Source: Actinomycetota bacterium
Lineage (GTDB): Bacteria > Actinomycetota > Thermoleophilia > Miltoncostaeales > Miltoncostaeaceae
Reading direction: 5' to 3'
NCBI GenBank assembly: GCA_005800465.1
Contig: SYFI01000084.1
Coordinates: 1 to 5,529, forward strand
Length of the DNA: 5,529 nt
The notes under the pieces are model-generated. The model was not told the DNA's origin and ran no database searches. It worked only from the letters and a program-made list of their open reading frames with translations. A program made the translations under genes and the position numbers. Shown here piece by piece: positions 1 to 5,119 of this stretch (position 1 is its first letter; each line of letters starts with the position of its first letter).

Positions 1-241
1 ACGCCGTGACCGTTGCGGCCGGCCCCGGGAGAGCGGCGGACCTCCGCAAGACGTCGGTCGTGGCCAGCGATACGCGATCGGTGGCACCAGACACCACGCT
101 CGACTCAAGCGTGGGCAGCAGCACCAGCAGCACCAGCAGGCTGGCGAGAGCGCCAACTGCAACGAACGACCCGATAAGCCAGGTCTGCAGGCCGGTGCGG
201 CCCCTCGGACCCTGGCCCGTCGGCGGGACCTTGGTGGTCAC
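1..241 (-). CDS. Sensor histidine kinase, N-terminal part (truncated by window edge)
   Basis: This frame opens with GTG at 241-239 and stays open to the window edge, giving 80 complete codons without a stop. A short polar, basic N-terminus (residues 1-20) is followed by a strong hydrophobic segment at about 21-43 (WLIGSFVAVGALASLLVLLV), then a hydrophilic stretch typical of the start of an extracytoplasmic sensor domain. The GTG overlaps the stop of the response regulator in a GTGA tetranucleotide, the usual coupling of regulator and kinase genes. Membrane-anchored sensor kinase is therefore inferred from position plus the transmembrane start; the HAMP, HisKA and ATPase domains would lie outside the window and cannot be seen. 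It would sense an envelope signal and phosphorylate the regulator encoded just upstream. The start codon lies inside a 16-bp perfect palindrome (236-251). Confidence 0.85.
   Translation of the reverse strand, partial: MTTKVPPTGQGPRGRTGLQTWLIGSFVAVGALASLLVLLVLLPTLESSVVSGATDRVSLATTDVLRRSAALPGPAATVTA
116..139. repeat. 9-nt tandem microrepeat inside the kinase membrane helix
   Basis: The unit CAGCAGCAC occurs twice followed by CAGCAG (2.7 copies, plus-strand reading). On the coding minus strand it encodes Leu-Leu-Val repeats in the transmembrane helix of the sensor kinase. Loss or gain of one unit would change the helix by exactly three residues without shifting the frame. Confidence 0.8.
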
Positions 242-251
242 CCGGGTGACC
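236..251. repeat. 16-bp perfect palindrome at the regulator-kinase junction
   Basis: GGTCACCCGGGTGACC equals its own reverse complement and spans the regulator's last codons, its TGA stop and the kinase's GTG start. In the mRNA it could fold as a 6-bp stem (GGTCAC/GTGACC) with a CCGG loop, covering the kinase start codon. A regulatory role is inference; the palindrome itself is directly visible. Confidence 0.6.
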
Positions 252-939
252 CGCCCTCCCGCCCGAGGGCGTAGCCCACCCCGCGCACGGTGCGAATGAT
301 CACGGGATTCGCATCATCGATCTCCACCTTCTGGCGCAGGTGACGTACGTGCACATCAACACTTCGCAGGTCTCCGTAGAACGAGCCCTTCCACAGGTGG
401 TCCATCAGCTCCTCGCGGGTAAACACGCGGCGGGGTGATTTGAGCAGCTTGAGCAGGATCTCGAACTCGGAGTAGGTGAGGTTGACCGACTCGCCATCGC
501 GGGTGACCGTTCGCGCTGCTGGGTCAACCTGCAAGTCGCCCAGGCGGATGGGCTCCTCGCCCGCGGAAGGGGTGGCCTTCGCCCGGCGCAGGTTGGCCTT
601 TACCCGCGACACCAGTTCCCGCGGTGAGAATGGCTTGGTCACGTAATCGTCGGCACCCATCTCGAGGCCGAGCACCTTGTCCACCTCGTCGCCGCGTGCC
701 GACAGCATGATGATGGGCACGTTGCGGTGCGCGCGAATACGCCTGCACACCTCCATGCCGTCAATGCCGGGCAGCATGAGGTCGAGTACCACCAGATCGA
801 TGGCCTCGCGCTCCATGATGTCGAGGGCGTCGTCGCCACGGCTGGCCGACACCACCTCGAAGCCGCCATCCTTCAGGGCGTACTCCACGATCGTGCGGAT
901 CGACTTCTCGTCGTCCACCACCAGAACCCGTTCAGCCAT
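238..939 (-). CDS. OmpR/PhoB-family two-component response regulator
   Basis: A cytoplasmic DNA-binding transcription factor of 233 residues, normal length for the family. The receiver domain (about 3-118) shows the acidic pair D9-D10, the phosphoacceptor D53 in VVLDLMLPGIDG, the switch residue S80 (IMLSAR), and K102 in the conserved TKPF motif. A short linker (119-130) leads to a winged-helix domain (about 131-228) with the recognition helix RSVDVHVRHLRQKVE at 192-206 and the closing RTVRGVGYAL wing at 216-225. The ATG is preceded by a purine-rich GAAGAGGG about 8 bases upstream. It is the first gene of a kinase/regulator pair and is transcribed away from an HtrA protease gene. By analogy with the mycobacterial MprAB-PepD neighbourhood, the protease may be one of its targets; that is inference. 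Family assignment is secure, while the specific orthologue is not. Confidence 0.97.
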   Translation of the reverse strand: MAERVLVVDDEKSIRTIVEYALKDGGFEVVSASRGDDALDIMEREAIDLVVLDLMLPGIDGMEVCRRIRAHRNVPIIMLSARGDEVDKVLGLEMGADDYVTKPFSPRELVSRVKANLRRAKATPSAGEEPIRLGDLQVDPAARTVTRDGESVNLTYSEFEILLKLLKSPRRVFTREELMDHLWKGSFYGDLRSVDVHVRHLRQKVEIDDANPVIIRTVRGVGYALGREGGSPG

Positions 940-1094
940 TTACACGCCCTCTTCCGTGAAACCCTGACGCGGTGATGGTACCCAGACCGGCACCATGCTG
1001 ATCACCCGGCAAAGGTTCCCTAACGAGGTCCTAATCCATCCCCGGTACAAAGCAGCCCATACATTGATGCCATTCGAGCCCGGAGCCACGAGCC
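940..1094. promoter_or_regulatory. Divergent intergenic region between response regulator and htrA
   Basis: This 155-base gap must carry the promoters of both divergent units. A TACATT at 1060-1065 fits a TAnnnT -10 box for htrA, with a GGAG ribosome site at 1082-1085, but no good -35 lies upstream. For the regulator, TACCAT on the minus strand (980-975) is a possible -10 box, also without a clear -35. The hexamers GGTGAT (971-976) and ATCACC (1001-1006) form a spaced inverted repeat around that box and could be an operator half-site pair. All these assignments are tentative. Confidence 0.35.
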
Positions 1095-2312
1095 ATGCAG
1101 GATGAGACGGACCCGACGACACCTGATGGCGGCAACACGCCCCCCAAGCCGAAGGGCATGAAGCGCGTGGGTGCGATCGCCCTCCCCGCCGTGGTGGGCG
1201 CTGTCACGGCGCTGGCGGTGCTTGCAGGTACCGGACAACTGGGGGGTGGCGACACGACCATCATCCGCGAGACGGCAAGTGGCGTTACCACCAGCGTGAG
1301 CTCTGCGCGCGACGCCGCTACCGAGGCCGAGAGCGCCGCCGTGCCATCGAAGGGGCTGTCGGTGGCCGAAGTGGTGAAGCGCAAGTCGCCGGCAGTGGTG
1401 TCCATCAGCAATGAGACCACCCAGGGTGGCAGCCTCGGGTCGGGATTCCTCATCGACGCTGCGGGCCACATCATCACCAATGCCCACGTCGTGGATAGCG
1501 CCTCCAAGACCACCGTCACGTTCGAGGACGGCACCGAGGCCGAGGGCACCATCCTTGGCGTGGACACGAGCACGGATGTCGCCGTGGTGAAGATCGACAC
1601 GGTGCCCACCGGTGTGTCGCCCCTGCCGCTGGGCAACAGCGGCGGGCTGACGGTGGGCCAGGAGGTCGTGGCCATTGGGAACCCGTATGGCTACTCGGGC
1701 ACCGCCACCACCGGCATCGTGTCGGCGCTGGAGCGGGTAATTGAGTCACCCAGCGGATTCACCATCCAGAACGCCATCCAGACCGACGCCGCCATCAACC
1801 AGGGCAACTCCGGCGGACCGCTGTTCGACCGCGACGGCCGGGTGATCGGCATCAACTCGCAGATCGCCAGTAAGAACGGCGGCAACGTCGGCATCGGATT
1901 CGCCGTGCCCATCGACACCGTGCGGCCGATCGTCGCGTCGATCATCGCCAGTGGCACAGCCCAGCACGCATGGATTGGCATCCAGGGGCGCGAGCTCACG
2001 CCGGGGCTTGCCGAGAAGCTGGGGCTTGTGGGCAAGCGTGGGGTGATCGTGGCCTCGCTGGATGACCGCGGGCCAGCGAACGACGCGGGCATGAAGGCCG
2101 CCGACAGCGCCGATGCCGCCGTGCCAAAGGGCGGCGACCTGATCGTGGCCGTCAACGGAACGCCCATCGCCGACATGGCCGATGTGTCGAAGGCAGTGGC
2201 AAATCGCAAGGTGGGCGACCAGATCACCCTCACAGTGCTTCGCGACGGCAAGTCCGAGACGCTCACACTCACACTGAAGGACCGGCCGGCCGACGTCGGC
2301 GCAAAGAAGTAG
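1095..2312 (+). CDS. htrA: HtrA/DegP-family (S1C) serine protease, membrane-anchored, one PDZ domain
   Basis: This 405-residue protein should degrade or monitor misfolded proteins outside the cytoplasmic membrane. A Pro-rich cytoplasmic tail (1-22) precedes one membrane anchor (about 24-46) and a linker rich in Ser, Thr and Ala (50-88). The trypsin-like domain (about 90-285) carries the full catalytic triad: H131 in ITNAHVV, D161 in STDVAVVKI, and S239 in GNSGGP. A single PDZ domain follows (about 291-395), with an eight- to ten-residue insertion before the GGDLIVAVNG strand. The ATG at 1095 has a GGAG nine bases upstream. Length and architecture match the DegS/PepD-like membrane-bound group rather than periplasmic two-PDZ DegP. 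It diverges from a two-component system, suggesting joint function in envelope stress. Catalytic residues are intact, so an active enzyme is expected. Confidence 0.96.
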   Translation: MQDETDPTTPDGGNTPPKPKGMKRVGAIALPAVVGAVTALAVLAGTGQLGGGDTTIIRETASGVTTSVSSARDAATEAESAAVPSKGLSVAEVVKRKSPAVVSISNETTQGGSLGSGFLIDAAGHIITNAHVVDSASKTTVTFEDGTEAEGTILGVDTSTDVAVVKIDTVPTGVSPLPLGNSGGLTVGQEVVAIGNPYGYSGTATTGIVSALERVIESPSGFTIQNAIQTDAAINQGNSGGPLFDRDGRVIGINSQIASKNGGNVGIGFAVPIDTVRPIVASIIASGTAQHAWIGIQGRELTPGLAEKLGLVGKRGVIVASLDDRGPANDAGMKAADSADAAVPKGGDLIVAVNGTPIADMADVSKAVANRKVGDQITLTVLRDGKSETLTLTLKDRPADVGAKK

Positions 2313-2344
2313 GCAAGGCCGCTGCTGGTGGCGGCGCGCTGGCC

Positions 2345-2350
2345 TATGCT
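2345..2350 (+). promoter_or_regulatory. Candidate -10 box for a leaderless acetyltransferase transcript
   Basis: TATGCT fits the TAnnnT -10 pattern and ends seven bases before the GTG at 2358, the spacing expected when transcription starts at the start codon itself. No Shine-Dalgarno sequence precedes that GTG. No recognisable -35 box is present, so confidence is low. Confidence 0.3.
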
Positions 2351-2377
2351 GGATGGCGTGTCGTCGCCATCCAGCAT
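2346..2377. repeat. 13-bp perfect inverted repeat over the acetyltransferase start
   Basis: ATGCTGGATGGCG (2346-2358) is matched exactly by its reverse complement CGCCATCCAGCAT (2365-2377), with the spacer TGTCGT. It lies 33 bases after the htrA stop and covers two of the three candidate starts of the next gene. No T-run follows, so it does not look like a standard intrinsic terminator. It could be an operator overlapping the transcription start, or an mRNA hairpin in htrA read-through transcripts that limits translation of the downstream gene. Confidence 0.8.
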
Positions 2378-2867
2378 CCGCGCCGCCACGCCGCGTGACG
2401 CGGCGGAGATCGGTGCAATCTACGACGAGGCCATCGCGAGCGGGGTGGCCACATTCGCCACCGGTCCGCACGACGTCGATGAGCGAACGGGCTGGCTCAA
2501 CGGCCGCGGTGATCGTGCCCCGGTGTGGGTGCTCGACGATGCTCAGGGCGTGGTCGCGTGGTCGGCCCTTGCCCCGTTCTCGCACCGGTACTGGTACGAC
2601 GGCGTGGGCGAGTACACGGTGTACGTGGCCGAACGCGCACATGGGCAGGGCATCGGCGGGCGCATGCTTGATGCCCTCATCACCCAGGCCGTGGCGCTCG
2701 GATACTGGAAACTGGTGGGGATGATCCTCGAGGGCAACGAGGGCGGGCGGGCGCTGGCTGCCAGTCGGGGCTTTCGTGACGTCGGCACACACCAGGCCCA
2801 CGGCCGGGTGGCCGGTGAGTGGCGCGACGTCACCGTGATGGAACTCCACCTGGAGCCGACGTCGTGA
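2358..2867 (+). CDS. GNAT acetyltransferase, phosphinothricin/methionine-sulfoximine type
   Basis: An acetyl-CoA-dependent N-acetyltransferase, probably acting on a small amino-acid-like amine. From the GTG at 2358 it has 169 residues, the usual size. Family hallmarks are the start IRAATPRDAAEIGAIYDEAI, the segment EYTVYV whose Glu corresponds to the conserved acidic residue of the family, the acetyl-CoA loop AHGQGIGGRML, and the closing motif GEWRDVTVMELHL. The usual Asn-x-x-Ser stretch of motif B reads NEGG here, a small departure. Three starts are possible: GTG 2328 (an AAGG lies nine bases upstream), ATG 2346 and GTG 2358. I prefer 2358 because it places IRxAT near the N-terminus as in relatives and suits the TATGCT box. 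The end overlaps the next ORF in GTGA. The substrate is not deducible. Confidence 0.9.
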   Translation: MSSPSSIRAATPRDAAEIGAIYDEAIASGVATFATGPHDVDERTGWLNGRGDRAPVWVLDDAQGVVAWSALAPFSHRYWYDGVGEYTVYVAERAHGQGIGGRMLDALITQAVALGYWKLVGMILEGNEGGRALAASRGFRDVGTHQAHGRVAGEWRDVTVMELHLEPTS

Positions 2868-2992
2868 ACGTCGTCGCCGAGCCGGAGGAGTACATGGCGG
2901 GCCTGTGGGGCCTGCCCACCATCTTTCTCATCCCCAACAACCAGTACGGCATGGGCACGTCGCTGGAGCATCCCGCCGCACTGCTGGTGTGA
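2864..2992 (+). pseudogene. Fragment resembling pyruvate dehydrogenase E1 alpha (TPP-binding region)
   Basis: This 42-codon ORF runs from GTG 2864 (overlapping the acetyltransferase stop as GTGA) to TGA 2990-2992 (overlapping the lipB ATG as TGATG). Its middle, MAGLWGLPTIF followed by NNQYGMGTS and LEHPAA, reads like the segment of PdhA around the end of the thiamine-diphosphate motif, where relatives have ALWKLPV, then ENNQYGMGTS, then a basic or acidic pair and Ala-rich residues. The GDG half of the motif, the rest of the roughly 330-370-residue subunit and the catalytic loops are absent, so it cannot be an active E1 subunit. An internal start is also possible: GGAGG at 2884-2888 lies five bases before ATG 2894, giving 32 residues. 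Relic of a deleted pdhA is the favoured reading; a translated small leader for lipB is the alternative. The resemblance is from memory of the family. Confidence 0.7.
2884..2888 (+). promoter_or_regulatory. Strong Shine-Dalgarno sequence inside the pdhA-like fragment
   Basis: GGAGG stands five bases before an in-frame ATG at 2894. It is among the best ribosome sites in the window, whereas lipB, about 100 bases downstream, has none of its own. It may load ribosomes that reach lipB by coupling. Confidence 0.45.
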
Positions 2993-3651
2993 TGCGTCCA
3001 GCACTCCTCGCGAGCACCGAGCGCATCGGCTACATCGCGGCCTGGGACGAGCAACGGCGCCTTGCCGACCTGGTGCGCTCGGGCGATTCGCCCACTGTCA
3101 TCTGGCTGCTCGAGCACGACCCCGTGTACACCTACGGCCGCCACGGCTCGCGCGAGGACCTGTTCATCACCGACGAGGTGCTCGCCGGCATGGGTGCCAC
3201 TTGCGTGGCCACCGACCGTGGCGGGCAGATGACGTGGCACGGCCCCGGCCAGACCACCGGCTACGTGCTCGGCGACCTTCGTGGCGGCCGCGGGGTACGG
3301 AGGTTCGTCGGGGCGCTGGTGGATGCCATGACCGACGCCTGCCACGCCTGTGGGGTGCCCGCCGCAGAGTCGGATCACGAGCGCATGGGCACCTATGTGG
3401 AGGGTCGCAAGGTGGGGAGTGTGGGGATACGCGTGGCCGAGGGCGTAAGTCTGCATGGCATCGCGCTCAACCGCGATCCGGACCTTGAATGGTTTCGCAT
3501 CATGTCTGCGTGCGGCGCGCCGGATGTTGTGGCCACCTCCATCGCGGCCGAGGGCGGCGATGCCGACCGGGTCCGGGCTGAGGACGCCCTGGCACAGGCA
3601 CTGGCCAACCGGCTGGACCTCCGCCCCGAGCCAGCGGGACTCATCTCCTAG
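2992..3651 (+). CDS. lipB: Octanoyl-[acyl carrier protein]:protein N-octanoyltransferase LipB
   Basis: A cytoplasmic enzyme that moves octanoate from acyl carrier protein onto the lipoyl-domain lysine of 2-oxoacid dehydrogenase E2 subunits and GcvH, the first step of lipoate assembly before LipA adds sulfur. From ATG 2992 it has 219 residues, standard length. Visible hallmarks are EHDPVYTYGR (41-50), the family signature RGGQMTWHGPGQ (76-87), the catalytic-site lysine K140 in EGRKVGSVGIRV, SLHGIALN (153-160), and the acyl-carrying C174 in MSACGAPDVVATSI. An open frame extends back to a GTG at 2905, but that extension overlaps the pdhA-like ORF and has no LipB-like sequence; GTG 2989 is a minor alternative. 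No ribosome site precedes the start, so translation probably depends on the overlapping upstream ORF. No lipA follows; the next gene is convergent. Confidence 0.96.
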   Translation: MRPALLASTERIGYIAAWDEQRRLADLVRSGDSPTVIWLLEHDPVYTYGRHGSREDLFITDEVLAGMGATCVATDRGGQMTWHGPGQTTGYVLGDLRGGRGVRRFVGALVDAMTDACHACGVPAAESDHERMGTYVEGRKVGSVGIRVAEGVSLHGIALNRDPDLEWFRIMSACGAPDVVATSIAAEGGDADRVRAEDALAQALANRLDLRPEPAGLIS

Positions 3652-3824
3652 GCCAGCATCCGTTCCCAGGCCACGAGCGCCTCGCCGATAACGGCGTGGG
3701 CCTCGGGATCGCCACCCACTTCAGCGACGAGTTCTTCGAGTTCATCCGGCCCCAGATCAAACGGCTCGGTGTCGGGCCGCGCCGCGTGGAGGAGCTCCGC
3801 GAGCGCCTCGGCGTCTGGCGTCAT
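3648..3824 (-). CDS. Small acidic protein of unknown function (58 residues)
   Basis: I do not recognise this protein. It starts at ATG 3824-3822, which overlaps the stop of the upstream 72-residue membrane protein as ATGA, and ends at TAG 3650-3648, sharing CTAG with the convergent lipB stop. It is strongly acidic and Ala/Leu/Glu-rich, with the core PDELEELVAEVGGDPEAHAV and no cysteine, signal or membrane segment, so a small helical cytoplasmic protein is likely. Support for its reality comes from the 4-base overlap, the complete filling of the gap between lipB and its neighbour, and a codon pattern rich in G/C at third positions. Translation is probably coupled to the upstream gene because no Shine-Dalgarno sequence is visible. 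Confidence 0.6.
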   Translation of the reverse strand: MTPDAEALAELLHAARPDTEPFDLGPDELEELVAEVGGDPEAHAVIGEALVAWERMLA

Positions 3825-4039
3825 GGCAGCAGGTTTACCGCTGCCGCGAGCGCGAGGATGAGCACCATCACGCCATATCCGGTGTAGGCCTCACCCAGCA
3901 GGAAGATGGACAGCGCCACCAGCACCACCGACAGGCCCACCCAGAATCCCTTGGGGATACCGGATGCACCAAAGCCCCAGCCCCCCACGGGTGGTCCTGA
4001 GGGCAATCTGCGACGACCGCTGTCGGGGTTTGGAGCCAT
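3821..4039 (-). CDS. Small two-helix membrane protein of unknown function (72 residues)
   Basis: A hydrophilic, Pro/Gly/Arg-rich N-terminus (1-30) is followed by two hydrophobic segments at about 32-49 (FWVGLSVVLVALSIFLLG) and 53-71 (GYGVMVLILALAAAVNLL) joined by a very short EAYT loop, giving a helical hairpin in the membrane. An in-frame TAA at 4051-4049 lies just upstream, so ATG 4039 is the only ATG available and the ORF is complete. The second half uses G/C-ending codons heavily, as a real gene here would. It ends in an ATGA overlap with the 58-residue gene. It shares 172 bases, in a different frame, with the end of the upstream membrane-protein ORF; in that stretch this frame looks like the coding one. 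No function can be assigned. Confidence 0.65.
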   Translation of the reverse strand: MAPNPDSGRRRLPSGPPVGGWGFGASGIPKGFWVGLSVVLVALSIFLLGEAYTGYGVMVLILALAAAVNLLP

Positions 4040-4509
4040 ATGTGAATCTTAGCCGCGGGCGAGGTGGCTTCCTGCATCCCCGCAACACCGACGATCGCGA
4101 GCAGTACGCCAAAGATCACGGCAAAGAATGAGGCCACCCACTCATCGCGGGCACCACGTGACGCCAGGGTGAGATTGAACCCTGTGACCGCCACCATGTA
4201 GCAACCGAATACCAAGAACGTCGCCGAGTACACCGGCAGATCCCAGTTGAAGATGACCGCGATGGTCGCGGGCACCGCTGCCGCCATGTTCGCAGGGCCC
4301 GCCTCGATCTGAAACGGAGTGGTCGTCCCGGTGTCCCATCCCATGCGCGCAGCATCGCCCCGGTTGAGCGATGAATGCCGCACGAACGAGATGATGCCCG
4401 CCAGGCCGACGGCAAGAAGGGTGGCCCACCGCAGGTCGGGTTGGGGATCGAACACCGTCGGGAATGCAAGGCCGAGGCCACCCGCACCCACGGTGTATGC
4501 GAATGCCAT
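3868..4509 (-). CDS. Multi-pass membrane protein of unknown function, with doubtful C-terminal tail
   Basis: I cannot name this family with confidence; a DUF of small integral membrane proteins is likely. The convincing part is residues 1-150, with hydrophobic segments at about 3-20, 29-45, 73-90, 93-115 and 125-145, and a loop containing MGWDTGTTTPFQIEAGPANMA. A stop lies in frame at 4536-4534, so ATG 4509 is the only standard start, and no ribosome site is evident. From about residue 157 onward the ORF overlaps the 72-residue gene out of frame and becomes a Trp/Cys-rich tail (for example WACRWCWWRC) that looks like an antisense-of-meaning shadow. A one-base indel would end the protein at the TAA 4051-4049, nine bases before the next gene's ATG, as ...EATSPRG. 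Frameshift, lost stop, or a genuine long overlap remain possible. Confidence 0.65.
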   Translation of the reverse strand: MAFAYTVGAGGLGLAFPTVFDPQPDLRWATLLAVGLAGIISFVRHSSLNRGDAARMGWDTGTTTPFQIEAGPANMAAAVPATIAVIFNWDLPVYSATFLVFGCYMVAVTGFNLTLASRGARDEWVASFFAVIFGVLLAIVGVAGMQEATSPAAKIHIWLQTPTAVVADCPQDHPWGAGALVHPVSPRDSGWACRWCWWRCPSSCWVRPTPDMA

Positions 4510-4652
4510 CGTGAAGGCGGCTCGTGCTTTTGATCAAACGTGCCCATCTACTCCGTTTCAGATTCGCATCTCCGACGCGATACCACTCACAACGGAGGCA
4601 GCCGATCGCTAGGCTCCTTCATGTCGCTCACCCCGAAAGCAGGAGAATTCGC
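4510..4652. promoter_or_regulatory. Divergent intergenic region; candidate peroxiredoxin promoter
   Basis: The gap separates the minus-strand membrane-protein cluster from the plus-strand peroxiredoxin pair. TAGGCT at 4610-4615 fits a TAnnnT -10 box and would start transcription near 4622, leaving a leader of about 30 bases with a good AGGAG ribosome site at 4641-4645. The hexamer 17 bases upstream (TCACAA, 4587-4592) is a poor -35 match. No terminator or binding-site repeat is evident. Confidence 0.35.
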
Positions 4653-5111
4653 ATGGCGCTTGAGATCGGAACCGAGGCTCCAGACTTCACCTTGGCAGGT
4701 AGCGATGGCGAAGAGGTGACCCTCTCGCAGTTCCGCGGGCAGCCCGTCTACCTCAACTTCTACCCGCTGGCCTTTTCGCCCGTATGCACCGACTGGTTCA
4801 CCGCCATCGTCAGCGACGACTCACCCTACGCGGGTGCTGTGATCATCGGCGTGAGCATTGACAGCAAGTTCACGCTCGCCGCCTTCAAGGAGCAGATGAC
4901 GGCCGATAACGTGCACTTTCTCGCCGACTTCCATCCGAAGGGTGCAGTGGCGCAGACATACGACGTGTACCTGGAGCAGGCCGGCATCGCCGGGCGTGCC
5001 ACCTACGTGATCGACGCCAACGGCATCATCGTGGACGTCGACCATGTGGCCCCGCTTGAGACCCCGGATGCCGACCGGCTCATCGCGTCGCTCCAGACCT
5101 GCAAGGGATAG
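4653..5111 (+). CDS. Thiol peroxiredoxin (AhpC/TSA superfamily, AhpE/Bcp-like)
   Basis: A cytoplasmic thiol peroxidase reducing hydrogen peroxide or organic hydroperoxides. The 152-residue thioredoxin-fold protein begins ALEIGTEAPDFTL and has the peroxidatic motif YPLAFSPVCTD, that is P38, S42 and C45 in the PxxxSxxC pattern, plus R115 in GRATYVID. The motif is closest to AhpE-type enzymes. A second cysteine, C150, sits three residues from the end and could act in resolving the oxidised C45; this is inference. The residues after CTD are WF, where relatives usually have an acidic residue and Leu or Met. ATG 4653 has AGGAG seven bases upstream. The frame is open back to 4524, but that basic, Arg-rich extension has no family resemblance and is rejected. 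It is followed eight bases later by a YciI-like gene, probably one transcript. Confidence 0.94.
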   Translation: MALEIGTEAPDFTLAGSDGEEVTLSQFRGQPVYLNFYPLAFSPVCTDWFTAIVSDDSPYAGAVIIGVSIDSKFTLAAFKEQMTADNVHFLADFHPKGAVAQTYDVYLEQAGIAGRATYVIDANGIIVDVDHVAPLETPDADRLIASLQTCKG

Positions 5112-5119
5112 GGGCAACG

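Noticed and set aside
6..299. 97-codon plus-strand ORF at the left edge
   Set aside because: It is antisense to the kinase and regulator genes and has no protein-like motif.
1691..2389. 232-codon minus-strand ORF opposite htrA
   Set aside because: Ser/Pro-rich shadow of the protease gene; the likeness of its start to the acetyltransferase N-terminus comes only from the inverted repeat at 2346-2377.
1746..2849. 367-codon minus-strand ORF
   Set aside because: It lies opposite htrA and the acetyltransferase, both with clear family motifs, and its product is His/Arg/Gly-rich low-information sequence; it is a GC-rich shadow.
2905..2991. Upstream extension of lipB to GTG 2905
   Set aside because: The extension has no LipB similarity, and the overlapping frame there is the PdhA-like one; ATG 2992 gives the normal LipB length.
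3696..3887. 63-codon plus-strand ORF after lipB
   Set aside because: It lies opposite the 58-residue gene and the end of the two-helix membrane protein gene and looks like a shadow.
4524..4652. 43-residue N-terminal extension of the peroxiredoxin
   Set aside because: It is Arg-rich without family resemblance, and ATG 4653 has an ideal AGGAG ribosome site.
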